Origin: Kalaharituber pfeilii
Taxonomy: Eukaryota > Ascomycota > Pezizomycetes > Pezizales > Pezizaceae
Direction: 5' to 3'
Length of the DNA stretch: 64,000 nt
Assembly (NCBI GenBank): GCA_015179045.1
Contig: WHUZ01000055.1
Location: forward strand, 62,001 to 126,000
The notes under the pieces are model-generated. The model saw only the letters and a program-made list of their open reading frames with translations. It had not been told where the DNA came from and did not search any database. Below, piece by piece: positions 50,209 through 61,153 of the stretch (its first letter is position 1; each line of letters opens with the position of its first letter). The position numbers were made by a program, and so were the translations under genes.

Positions 50209-52869
50209 TTAACCAGGGTTTCCCCCAGTAACACTGCTTCTCCATCTCTCCACCATCTCCATTTGCTTGGTACTTTGCATCGGGTTTGACATTTGCATTT
50301 GCAATGCTGCAGCGTATGTTCCTCCACCAAAGCCTCCATACATACTGTCTCGAGGACGCAGGCCCATGGCAGGACTAGCGATTGATGGACCGTTCATGCC
50401 CCCTCCATGCGCGGCTCCTCCACCCATTCCCAACATCCCAGGACCAGAATGTGGAACATTGACACCCGGAATTGCACCCAATAACCCACCACATACTCCA
50501 AGCATGTTATGGCTCTGACCCCTCTTATGGAATGGCATGCTCTGCTGTTGTTGAATAATATCCATCATATTCCTTTGCTTGACCTCCTGCTGAAGATACA
50601 TGCTTTCCCTCTTGAGCTTGTCTTTTTCTGCTTGTAATCGGCGGCGTCGTTGGCCTAACGTCTCCTCCCCTTCATGAGCTGCGTGCGAGGTTGTTTTTTT
50701 CGCAGCCTTGTTGTCCTCACTATCCAACGGCAGCCCCAGACTACCTAAGCCGAATCCACTGGCTTCCTTTGCCTTTTTCTCACGAAGACGCTTCATGCGC
50801 GCAGCCAATGTCTCGCTCTCTGCTTCTTCATTGTCCTGATCTTGAGCAGGAGCTGTGTCAAAGCACATTGTTGCTCGTTTAATGTCTGTGGAAGGCTGAG
50901 GGTGAGATTGAACCTTCAACCTTTCTTTCCGCTTGCTCAATGGCTCATTGTCCTCAAGCTCCCTTTTTACTATTAACCCTAGCGGAACATCTTCATCATT
51001 ATGTAGAGGATTCGGACCATGATTTTGCTTTCTTGTCGAAGAATTTCCAAGATTAGCACCTGAATATAGCAATCCCAGGGGTACGTCCTCGTCTGGTTCT
51101 TCTGTTTGTATCAGATCCGGGTTCTCCCAAGCCAAATTGGTTCGCTTCTGCCGTCTTTGAGCCTTTTGAACCTCTGCTACAGCATCAAGCTCTAGTAGTG
51201 TGGATCTCATACCGCCGGGAAACGCGGAAGCAGCCGTGCGATTTCGGCTGCGCAGTTCCGCTTTCCTAGACTCTAATTCCGCTAGTAAAGTTGTTGGTAA
51301 AGCAGACGGATCTGGAGAGGGTATTGGTGATGGAGAGCCACTATGAGGAGCTAGATACTGTACACCAGCTCCCATCATCTGAGAATCTGGTCGACCACGA
51401 TCAAATTCAAGGGGTTGTTCAGAATTCTCGGTGGATGATCCTTCGGCACTTTTTGCGACGCCAGGAAGTGATAATTGTGACGCTTGCCTATGATGGTGGA
51501 GTTGCTCATTTCCTAGAGCTATGCTGGATCTTTGACCGCTCATATTTGCAACACTATGCCTATTGTTCAAATGACCTCCCAGTGACGCCGTACTCTGTCT
51601 GTTAAGCATAACACTTGACCTAGTTCTTGCATGTGTTGGTGATTGGAATGCCGGGCCTGCCGCAATAGGGTGCTCCGTAAAAGCCACCGGTGGGGCCTTA
51701 GCAGAAGCGTCCAAAATACTTTCAAGCGTAGCCACGGCGCTTTCCTCCTTGAGCTCAATCTCGACAGGTGGAAGCGGTTGGTCAAAAAACATTGAAGCTC
51801 GAAGTTGTGGTGGTAGATTTGCTGCACTGCGTCTAAACTCCTGCTTCTTACTGTCACTGGAAATATCATTCGCACTCGGTGGACTAGGTGCAGCAGCCCC
51901 ATGGACTGGAAGCGCAGCAATCGACTTCCGATTTGCTATGAGTTGTGAATCCCGTTTCTTGCGAGGTTTTGCTAGAGTAGGAGGAAGGTTAAGCATTGCT
52001 GGGACTGGGGCGGGATAGTACACCATCTCCCGCTGGGTAAACTGATGTGGGGGAGGTACGGGCGGCGCAGGCGGTGCGGGCAGATTTGCGTAAGACATTG
52101 GCCTGTCCGAGTTTTCTGGTTGTTGGTAATCTAGATGTAAATCAACTTCGCAATGAACTCCATCAAAGTCATCGAATAGTCGACTTTCAGAGGGTAGTGA
52201 CAGTGTTCGATCATAATCGTGGTGCGAAGGCGGAATTTGCTGATGTATATTTGGATTGTAGGCAACATATTGATACACTACCCCCTTCTCCTGTTGTGAT
52301 TCGTTATACGAGGCAGAGGACCCCAAGTCGGTAGTTGGGGTGTCAGCCCGATTGCGTACCTCTAGTGCACCAGTTCTATGACCCATAACATTATTGGTAT
52401 ACTTTGGCGAGTTTGATGATGTCGATGCAGAATAACTTCTTTCGCCACGCGACATTCTCCGATCGTTTATACCATCCAACTGTTGCACCATATTTCTATC
52501 TTTTGCTGTTGGACTGCGTGAATTTTCCGCCGCTCTTTGAGAAGAAAAACCTGGAGATGAACTCCCGACCCCTTTAGAAGAATAGCCCGGTTTCTCCTCG
52601 TCTTGTGTTTCCCCATCATCACTGGTGTCTGAATTCATCATATCATAGCTCGGATCAGGAGAAGGGATAGTTTTGACGAATGACAAAGCATTAGAAAAAC
52701 CTAGTGAGCTGGAAGCTTCATTAAAGCTAAGTCGGTCGAATTCCAAAGACAGCTTTGGTGGACCTGAGTCCTGTAACCGGGGAGAACCTGCTGGTGATGG
52801 TGAGCTGGAGCGTGCATTCGCAAAACCTGGTGTCAGAGGGCTAGGAGGAATTGTCTGGTACTCTGCCAT
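50209..52869 (-). CDS. Conserved-looking disordered protein of unknown function, 886 residues
   Basis: Single-exon gene; the ATG at 52869 (MAEYQTIPPSPLTPGF) is the first in frame. I do not recognise the family. It is Ser/Pro/Asn-rich for about 550 residues, with a proline block (LPAPPAPPVPPPHQF). The C-terminal part holds repeated short modules: DEDVPLGLLYSG and DEDVPLGLIVKREL, then ETLAARMKRLREKKAKEASG and ETLGQRRRRLQAEKDKLKR, the latter opening a predicted coiled coil (KRESMYLQQEVKQRNMMDII). The end is Met/Gly-rich (GMLGMGGGAAHGGGMNG). No signal peptide or membrane segment. Such a layout suits a scaffold or regulator with linear binding motifs; this is inference. The long intact frame argues for a real gene. 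Confidence 0.85.
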   Translation of the reverse strand: MAEYQTIPPSPLTPGFANARSSSPSPAGSPRLQDSGPPKLSLEFDRLSFNEASSSLGFSNALSFVKTIPSPDPSYDMMNSDTSDDGETQDEEKPGYSSKGVGSSSPGFSSQRAAENSRSPTAKDRNMVQQLDGINDRRMSRGERSYSASTSSNSPKYTNNVMGHRTGALEVRNRADTPTTDLGSSASYNESQQEKGVVYQYVAYNPNIHQQIPPSHHDYDRTLSLPSESRLFDDFDGVHCEVDLHLDYQQPENSDRPMSYANLPAPPAPPVPPPHQFTQREMVYYPAPVPAMLNLPPTLAKPRKKRDSQLIANRKSIAALPVHGAAAPSPPSANDISSDSKKQEFRRSAANLPPQLRASMFFDQPLPPVEIELKEESAVATLESILDASAKAPPVAFTEHPIAAGPAFQSPTHARTRSSVMLNRQSTASLGGHLNNRHSVANMSGQRSSIALGNEQLHHHRQASQLSLPGVAKSAEGSSTENSEQPLEFDRGRPDSQMMGAGVQYLAPHSGSPSPIPSPDPSALPTTLLAELESRKAELRSRNRTAASAFPGGMRSTLLELDAVAEVQKAQRRQKRTNLAWENPDLIQTEEPDEDVPLGLLYSGANLGNSSTRKQNHGPNPLHNDEDVPLGLIVKRELEDNEPLSKRKERLKVQSHPQPSTDIKRATMCFDTAPAQDQDNEEAESETLAARMKRLREKKAKEASGFGLGSLGLPLDSEDNKAAKKTTSHAAHEGEETLGQRRRRLQAEKDKLKRESMYLQQEVKQRNMMDIIQQQQSMPFHKRGQSHNMLGVCGGLLGAIPGVNVPHSGPGMLGMGGGAAHGGGMNGPSIASPAMGLRPRDSMYGGFGGGTYAAALQMQMSNPMQSTKQMEMVERWRSSVTGGNPG

Positions 52870-53646
52870 CGATGTTGGCAATCGGCAGTCCTTTTGAGGA
52901 AGCTTTGCAACGTACAGCCCAGTCTCGATCTGTGCAGACCGATACAGGTATTGCAGGTTGTGACAGTGCTTCTACGCCCGCGCGCAGCTTGGTGAATGAG
53001 AGGTAAATGAGGATATAACACAACGTTTGGGGAGGAAGCTATCTTCCTTCTTGATCTGGGTGCAGTCTTTGCTTCTAGCTGCAAAAAAGGTGATCGGCGG
53101 GAGTCTTTCAGAATGAAAGTTCCCAGTCAGCGGGAGTGCAAATCATCAGAGCAAGGAAGCTGAGAGCAGCCGTGGTGTCCGCTTACAGGACTAGGATTCA
53201 TACAGTAAGACTTCCCGAGTCGCCAAGCGAATTAGATTACGCCAAGCGCGCATTCTGAGAACGCACCACCACACAACATCAATATGATATGCCAAATGAA
53301 GACAGCACATCAATTCTAAAAATCACGATAATGGCCACCGTTCACAGTGGTAGCCGCAGAGTAAAGCATACTGGTCACTAGCAGTTTGAAATATACATAT
53401 GCGTACAGACTCTTCGAGAAAACCTTCCTATGGGTATATTACACTTTTATGAGTAGTGCATAAGAACGAATAACAGAAAAAAGTCTATGAGAGAGATAAT
53501 CAACAAATAGAGAAAGGTAAGGAAGTGAATCCGCTCGCAGATTCGCATTGTATCAGCTCATATGTGCAGCTCTTTCTTTTATAGACACTGGTATAGGATG
53601 TATATTTTTGGCATTTACCTCAGCATTGTGAGTTCCCTCCGTCATA
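52870..53646. other. Intergenic: promoter of the 886-residue gene and 3' flank of the transporter
   Basis: About 780 bp, no recognisable open frame or RNA gene. A/T-rich toward 53640. Confidence 0.45.
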
Positions 53647-55048
53647 TTATTTAACCTCGCTACCTGATGGCATACTTGAACGCACCCCTAGATCTCCATC
53701 ACTTGACCCTATTATAGTAGACCTGTCGTCATCATCATTGCCCTCGTCCCCGTTGGTGCTGGTAAGAGGAATATATATTGCATCTGCTTTTTGAGAGGCT
53801 TGAGGCTTGGAATATAGCCAAGTCGCGCACAGCACAATCGATGCACCAACCACGAACTAAACAATGCCCTGTTAGTTATGTCCATGTCGAAAGATAGGAA
53901 GACAAGGAACGTACGAATAGTGACAACTTGAAGTTGAAAAAGTGTATACTTGCCAGCGAGCTCAGCAAAATACTGATGCTTGTTGCAAAATTTTTCGCAA
54001 TATTATCCGCATAATTTACACAGAGCGCTACAATGATCCCTCCTGCAGCCTGGAATCCGATTGCAGTCCACACAACAGCATTGTACCCATCAAAGAAGCC
54101 TCTCTCCATAATCTCTTTTCCATCCTTCAACATTACGCCAATGAAGAGGGCGGGAAATAAAGAATAAAATGACAGCTGAATATTCCGGACCCATAAGGAT
54201 GTTGATGAGCCTTTCAAAACCTTCTCAAAATAGACACCAGCGAGGCCCGAAAGTGTGCATCCCACTACGACAGCCGTGAGACCGACCGTTCGATCCATTT
54301 CAACATGCTCCGCACTATCCCTGCCGAAAAGTAGCCGTCGATGCGCACCATCATCCTGATGTGAAGGAAGCTCAGGCTTATTCTCCGGGGGAGGGATCTG
54401 AACAATAGCAATTCCCGCTGTCAGGAGGAAGAGAGAGATCCATTGATTTATCGAGAGTTTCCTGTGGAGCATCGTGACACTGAACAATGCCGTTGTGATA
54501 ATCTTCAACTGATATGTGACTTGAAAGGTTGCTGCATCTAGGTTGGACACAGCAATATATTGCAGATTATTCTGAAATGTATAAAGAGCAGCTGGGATAG
54601 CTAATTTCCAGCTATCAGACCGAAAAACATCTACCCAAAGCGCGCGGAAGTTGGTTGTCAGCGAAGATAAGGATCCGTTAAGCCTTCGTCTGTCTCTCAG
54701 CGCCACAAGAACAGAAATTATCAATTTGATAATCTCATTTAGAAACACTGCTGTAGATGTAAGGTAACGACCAGATCCCGTAACAGGCATTATCCGAGAG
54801 TAGTGCATTATCTAGAATCGAAAGCCGTCAGTTGGTGGATGAATTTCAACTCGTCGCACACATGTGTAGGATAGGGCGTACAAGAATCAAACCAGAATTT
54901 TGGAAACAGAGCTATGCCAGCGCAACAATTAGCCCAAATCGTTAGGCACAACTATTCCTCTTTCAAGAATTGGACCAACCATAACCAGTGAAAGATGTTT
55001 CATAGGTATGCCCATGAAAGAGGGCACGGCAGGTTCGAATGCCGACAT
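53647..55048 (-). CDS. UDP-galactose-type nucleotide-sugar transporter (SLC35A / Gms1 family)
   Basis: Golgi or ER antiporter bringing UDP-sugar into the lumen for glycan synthesis. Exons 55048-54980, 54911-54882, 54811-53915, 53856-53647; 401 residues. The short first exons give MKHLSLVMLCFQNSGLILIM leading into HYSRIM, as in S. pombe Gms1. Ten hydrophobic segments are visible; conserved blocks are YTFQNNLQYIAVSNLDAATF, QVTYQLKIITTALFSVTML, LSGLAGVYFEKVLKGS, WVRNIQLSFYSL and YADNIAKNFATSISILLSS. An acidic/Ser-rich luminal loop sits in the middle and the tail is Asp/Ser-rich. Family is firm; substrate (UDP-Gal versus another UDP-sugar) is inference. Confidence 0.93.
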
Positions 55049-56168
55049 TGTCAGTGTGGCCACAGTGCGATTGAGGAGGCTGACAATAGCTTGGTTACCG
55101 CTCGCAGTAGCTTAAGGGTACGGAGGATGATGCTCGCGGTCTTTGCGCCCAAGCTTGTCGCAGCCTCGATACCGTCTTGTGACAGGTAGTGTAATTTCAA
55201 CAACGCCGCATCGACACGAAGTAAGTCATCAGCCGTTATGATGAACTTTTGTTTGTTATTTTCGGTGGCTTGGTACAGGAATTGAGCTTGGGAGAACGGA
55301 ATGCATACGGCAGCCAGAGGTGTCTATCCTGGGAATATCAGGGGTTCTGCCTACCCTGACTAGGCTTCGGCCAATCTCTGGGCACGGAAGTTCGGATGTG
55401 AGAGCTGAGCGTTCAGTGCCAAGGAGGAGTTGGATTAGTAAGCCACATCTTGGTGAAAGCTCCGAATGGTCTGCTAAGCAACCAGACTGTTGCTCAGCAT
55501 GTCAGCTGGGTAACGGAAGCAATTCCTTTTCATCGGGGAACATATTCTTTTTTTGAACTTATAACCAGTCACAGATAAGTTTATTATGACAATGTGCATT
55601 CCCAGGGCCATAGAACCTCTACTTACTATGTTGGTCTCAGACTAGACCGTCACATGGGCATCTATGTTTTGTTTCGGCCCACTTGCTAGGTTTATCCCTT
55701 GGATACTATGTGAAGCATTGTGTTGTTGATGTGGAAACAGTTAATTTGTTTCTCAGAAGAAAGTCGGTTATGGCAAATTACAATCCTTCGCTCCATCAGT
55801 CTACAAATCCATCGGGCAGCACGACACATCATATCAGGTGGATCCCTCTTACTTTACCTAATCTGACAGTCGATATCAGATATCTCAGCTGGGAAAAGTC
55901 AACCACTTGGTGACACGTAGGATTGAAATAGTGGAATCCAAGACACTGCTGGGCATGAGACTATCGGCCTTTTCTCGTGGAGTCGGCTTTGTTGGCGCAT
56001 CATTAGGGGTAGAACCTGCGGTACATTTTCCCCGCCCGTATTACACACTGGTAGTCGCCGATCGACACTAGGTAGAGAATAGAGTACTTAGGAATTGGGA
56101 GTTGAGTCTATAACGTTGGTATACTTGCAACAAACAGAAAATATAGCAAATAGGATTAATCCTATGTA
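55049..56168. other. 1.1 kb intergenic upstream of the transporter
   Basis: Only short open frames without recognisable domains. Nothing further seen. Confidence 0.4.
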
Positions 56169-56258
56169 CAGTGACCCGTAAAACGTCTTGGGGATTCGGC
56201 AATATTGCGGTAAGTGTATCATGCAAGCCTAATCCCCAAGACTTTTGACGGGTCACTG
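56169..56258. mobile_element. 90 bp MITE with 28 bp terminal inverted repeats and TA duplication
   Basis: The left arm (56169-56196, starting CAGTGACCCGT) and right arm (56231-56258, ending ACGGGTCACTG) are complementary at 26 of 28 positions around a 34 bp centre. The element is bounded by TA on both sides (56167-56168, 56259-56260), the target duplication of Tc1/mariner-pogo elements. It has no coding capacity. Confidence 0.85.
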
Positions 56259-57404
56259 TACAACCTAGTCTCGTAAATGTACAAGCATGCTCTATGCCAT
56301 ATTTCTCGATACTTATACTTCCTCGACCAGAATACTGCCTCCCTTGAATCTCAGCCCGTTATTCAGACTATCAGCTGGCCTCGATTCTCAGCGACCTATA
56401 GCGTGCATGAATCTCGACAGACGGTCTGTTCACAGAGTGCGGATTGGACAACTTCCTGGTACCGGCTAGGTTGCTGGTTTGAGACTGAGGTTGCTCAAAA
56501 GGTGCCAGCTATCACAATGATAAATATACGGGCTCAGAAAACTCTTTCAAGCACTTGAATTTAACAATAAGCTTTTCGAGGGCCAAATGACGAAGGTGGC
56601 AGTGCAATATCGTATGGTCTGCAGATAACCAGGTAGCTAAATATACATAGAAGTTTGCAGCATATGGCGATCCAGCCATAAAAGTTAATATAACAGAAAA
56701 GGAGGGGAAAAAAAGGTTGACTGAAATTGTATAACGACTACGGCTACTTAGGAGACCTGTTGGGCATATTGCAGACCTGGCACGAAAGTACAGTATGCAC
56801 TATCATAGTATTTATTAGCCGTAGCAGATACCTTGTGCATTGAGCGACCTCGTTGCATTGGGTGAAAGATGGGAATGTCAATTGTGCAGTAGGTCTTGCA
56901 GATTGTAGTATGCTTGCTGCCAGGCACATTAATTCAATCTCCACTAGCAACCAGAATAATTCTTCGGCAACTCGACAGATGTAGTAAGAGGTACTTAATC
57001 TATTAGGATATCCAAGTATAGCCAGGCTTAAGGCTGGGCCTGCTGTCATCTACAATTATCAACTGGGTCATTGGCGTGCAAGTCATCAACAGTGCTTGCT
57101 GAGCGATGCTAATACACTTCCAGATGGTGATTTATATCCGCAATTAAACCGTATTATCTCCATGAGTGGCCAAGGGGTGGGAAAACGTTGAACAGTTGAT
57201 ACCTCATTTTTCGTGAGCTTTTTTGCGACTGGGGCCGAGGCAAGGGAGATAATTCCGAGGACATCTTTGTCTCGGGACATCTCAATTTGTTAATGACCTT
57301 GATAAAAGGAATTGGTGAAAGCGTTCTAGTGCGCGACTTCCCGGTTGGTCTCATCTCGAGCAAATACGTCGCATGAGATATTGGTGTGAAGAAGCAGAAG
57401 TGTT
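56259..57404. other. 1.1 kb intergenic
   Basis: Minus-strand frames at 56744-57049 and 57086-57280 are open but unrecognised; they may be remains of the gene whose clearer part is at 57405-57918. Confidence 0.35.
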
Positions 57405-57918
57405 ACTGTAGTGGGCCTACATCATGGTGTGGTTGGCAGTAATATTTAGAAGCTCTGCAACAATCTCCAACCACTCAGCAATATAGCGCCTAGTAGTTAG
57501 TCTCGTAACCTAGTAGTGCCAATTATGGTCGCAATCCGAATGCTATCATACAGCAAGTTGCGGTGCAATTGGGCCGGGCTGTTAGGGCCTGCGTTTGACT
57601 GAGCAACTACGGCATTGAGAACTGCGCCAGTACTCCGTGAAATACTGCGGCTCGCGTACGTGACGCCCGTGCATTGAGAGGTCCAAGAATGCTGCACCTG
57701 CAGTTTCGAAACTGGTGACTGTGCCCTCGTATTATTGTAGCATGCTGACAAAAGTTCTTGAAAGTGCGCGGCATCATAGAATTGCAAGTCAACCACAATC
57801 ATCCCCTGGGGCCCTGAGACATTAGTACTGTACCAGGTGGAAATAGCGCGCGCTGCCTCCGCAAGATCCTGGAGGTGAGAAGAATACGGGTGGGACGGTT
57901 CAAGACTGGAGGTTCGGG
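57405..57918 (-). pseudogene. Uncharacterised protein-coding fragment, frame-broken
   Basis: From 57918 to 57497 the minus strand is open for about 140 codons with protein-like composition: LQDLAEAARAISTWYSTNV, GPQGMIVVDLQFYDAAHF, QELLSACYNNTRAQ. The first ATG is well inside (57802), so an upstream exon is missing or the copy is truncated. After its stop a second frame, shifted by one, continues plausibly (RRYIAEWLEIVAELLNITAN) to 57405, ending at AT|GTAGGC, a possible donor. I do not recognise the family. Decayed gene is more likely than an intact one. Confidence 0.35.
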
Positions 57919-60900
57919 TATATATTACCTATAGCTATATACGGTCTGCTTCTACGTTTTTTACCAGGTTGACTAGTTCAGCTACCTAACTGGCTCTAAT
58001 TTGAACTCTATAGTGCCACCGTGGCTATCTCTCCTCTCCCAGATACTTTCTAGCAATTCCAGTGGTCACCTTCATATCCTCTACCACTGCCCCGCTGCTA
58101 TGAGTTTCAATTCCCAATATCAATCACAACAGCTCTTTACCCATGTCCATGCCAATCATTCCCTCGCCTGTTGCAACTACAGCTACAATGTCCCCACTCT
58201 ACTTACAGCAGGTTGACAATTCATGCTCGGTTAAGCTACTAGCACTGCCACCCTCAAGAAGTCGATACACCAGTAATTACCTATTAAGCACTACCAGTGG
58301 TTGCGTGTATCACTGACAAGATGTTCCCACCTGCTAGTAGTCTTGCCTCTTAGCCGAGAGCCTAAACGGAGAGTCTAGGCACGAGAACACCTAAATGGTA
58401 CCATAGGACTTCCAGATATCTCCTGTATAGTTTATCTCTCCTTACCTATTGTCTTATTAATGGTATCTTGTCCCTCGTTCCAAATCTTTAATTCGAATCA
58501 ACTGCCCCCTTATCACTCCATGTATAGACAATCGCCGTACTTTATTGTGGCAGTTACTAATACTTTCTGTCAAATTGGCATCGTGGTCGCTCAACCGAGC
58601 AAAAACCAGCCATAAGCTGTTATTGGACCATAAGTCTGGTAGCTTGGCCTATTTACTTGGTGGGTATGACAAGCAAGGATGTGGTAGAGGATGTGGGCAT
58701 GGATATGGAAAAGGAACTGTTGTAGTTGATGTTGGGAGAGGGTTGAAGCTCATGATGGCAGGTGCAGCACAGCCTGTCGAGTTGAATTCTGGAGTACTAG
58801 AACTTCTGGAGACATCTGGGAGAGGAGAAGTGGTCTCCACATAGGCTCCCGTAATTATAGGCTTTAATTCAGAGCTAATTGAGTTGCAAATTGGAGCTAT
58901 CAGTATTGGAGTTGTAGGTTGACAAGGTTAAAGTAGTCAATCTGGCACGAAAAATGGAATTCAGATTATATGTTCGAAGGAGCGTACAGCGCCATACCCT
59001 AGATCTCGAGCTTCTTCTGATTGTACATCGTAGTATAATATGATGTGAGCAGTGCAGTGGCAGTGGAGCACTGTGTGTTGGGTATAAGCTCATAAGAGCT
59101 GGAGGAAGGGTATTTCACAGGATAGTGAGGTGCGTGAAATTGTACTTGTTGTAGATGTAGCCTTTTCGTTTTTTTCCATTCAGATTCGGTCAGCGCACTC
59201 AATTTACCCTCTCTTCACTGCATTATACATATCGGCACTATATTCTGTGAGATATCATATTGCCTGCATTTGGGGAAAGGTGCTAGACGCCAAGGTACCC
59301 AGCGTGACCTATTAGCGCGACCGGTGTGCATCTTGTTACAGCGACAAGCTTCGGGCACCTTGGCTTAGCAATGTCATAACAAACTTCTGTGAGGGTCTAC
59401 GATGCAAAGTTTGAACGTTGCGCATAAACTATGCTTGTTTCTTACAAAATGAGAAAGCCCATAGGTTCCTGGAGAAATAGACAACACTTTTGATGGCGTA
59501 TTACCTGTGAAAACATAGTGTCGTGGAAACGTCCATATTCAATTTATATCGATAAATTGGTGCTCAAATTGCTGCCAAGAACTTTGGTTGATTACTAAGC
59601 GTATCATGGAGTGTATATGTAAATAGTTCTCATGCCCTCCGCCAGATTCTGGTCCTAGCCGATCAGGTGATCGGCTGTGCATGAAGACTTCAGGGCGCAT
59701 ACTGCCGATCCTCCTACTTTTGTTTGTCTGCGGTGACCCCCAAACCTCCCAGCTCGCATGGATCATGGCCTACAAAGATGACATGGCGCATCCAGCCCGC
59801 AGCAGCCCTATAGAATACTGTGATCTTTTGCACCATTTCTCTAGTAGTATTCCTAAATTCTCTTTATTTTTTATCTCTCCCTTCTCATCCATTGGTCTGA
59901 ACGGGGCATCCCGTTACCCCAAAAAGATATGCCCTTCCCCCATACGAACCCTAAGAATGCTTATCTGAACTAAGTATTGTAGTACATTGAATCTTCTCCT
60001 GTTGTAAATGATTGTGAATGCGACGGAGAGCATGCAAAGTTAAGCAACTCAATGACTGTAATTTGATAAAAAAAATTAGAATGTAAGCAACCGCAATGCA
60101 TGCCGGGGGCGGGAGGCAGACAAAAAGCCAACCACAGCGTGTTATAGCGCCAATTCTCCCTTCACCCTCACCCTATTGACGTGCAAATACGATTCATTGT
60201 GATAAAAAGCCACAGAAGGCACATTCAGAGGACCTTGCTTTCATTCTACATCTCCATCTGTTGCATGCCGTTACCGCGTTCGACCCCCACGAGCTCGAGT
60301 GCAGTGACGGGAAGCTCTCTAGCATCAGGGTTTCGTATCCCGCAATTCGGCTCCCGGCACATTATTATCCCCTCGGTTCACTTCCGCTTTCATTAGCTCA
60401 CCAAAGGCTGAAGTCGAATGCAAGCACGTAGTCTTCTGGAAACAACCAGCAAGATCAACCACATAGTTGAGCATGAGAAGGAGTATTCATCGTCAACTTC
60501 TTGCCAGACACAGCAACGATTATCCTTTATTGGATTGTTAGCCGAAATCTGGAGGATTGAATGAATCAGGGATGGAAGATTCCTGGGGGGTATTGACAGG
60601 AATAATTAGAAAGGGGACGTGCTGAGAAGCATGAAGGTCACAGCAATATACACAAACTTGAGAACAAAATGGATAGAAAACCGGAGACGAGGAAAACGCA
60701 GTTTTTTCAGAAACACTTGTCGCTGAGAATCAACAGGAAGATATGCTCCAATAAAGGGTAAGGAAAGCAAAACTCCGGTTCCATGTATCTTCTGACATTC
60801 AGCAACTTCCAATGAAATTGAAAAAACGCCATCCCTTTTCTATATAGCAATCCCAAATTCCAACACCAATACAACCAAAATTTCCTTTGCTCCCCCCAGC

Positions 60901-61153
60901 TGCCAGTTTACCAAGTTGTCACCACCGATCCAGAAGAATATATCCCTATCCTGAAGGAGGTAAGCCTTGAAGTCATGTTGCTCTACAGTTCTCGGATATT
61001 CAAAGAGACCGACAAGCAAAGATAATCCTCAGGTTAGGGTCTTCTGCCAATGCAACAATAACTATAATATAGAAGAGAATTCTTCAGTAAAGTTCTTCCA
61101 TCCGATTTACCATTTGGGAACACACCAAGTGATGTGCTTGGAAATGGGCCTAC
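57919..61153. other. 3.2 kb gene-poor stretch
   Basis: Contains one arm of the inverted-repeat family (58372-58389), an open plus frame at 58545-58844 with a Gly/Cys-rich middle (GCGRGCGHGYGKG), and a 95-codon plus ORF at 59681-59968 with a leader-like start. None is identified. No RNA gene seen. Confidence 0.4.
59681..59968 (+). CDS. Possible small secreted protein, 95 residues (weak)
   Basis: ATG ORF opening MKTSGRILPILLLLFVCGDP, a basic start followed by a hydrophobic core, as in signal peptides. The rest (YKDDMAHPARSSPIEYCDLL onward) has no domain, two Cys after the core, and a second hydrophobic patch (FSLFFISPFSS). No TATA box or intron helps to decide. It may be chance. Confidence 0.15.
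   Translation: MKTSGRILPILLLLFVCGDPQTSQLAWIMAYKDDMAHPARSSPIEYCDLLHHFSSSIPKFSLFFISPFSSIGLNGASRYPKKICPSPIRTLRMLI

Noticed and set aside
58545..58844. Gly/Cys-rich ORF as a zinc-knuckle gag remnant
   Set aside because: The Cys spacing does not match CCHC and no other gag or pol sequence is adjacent.
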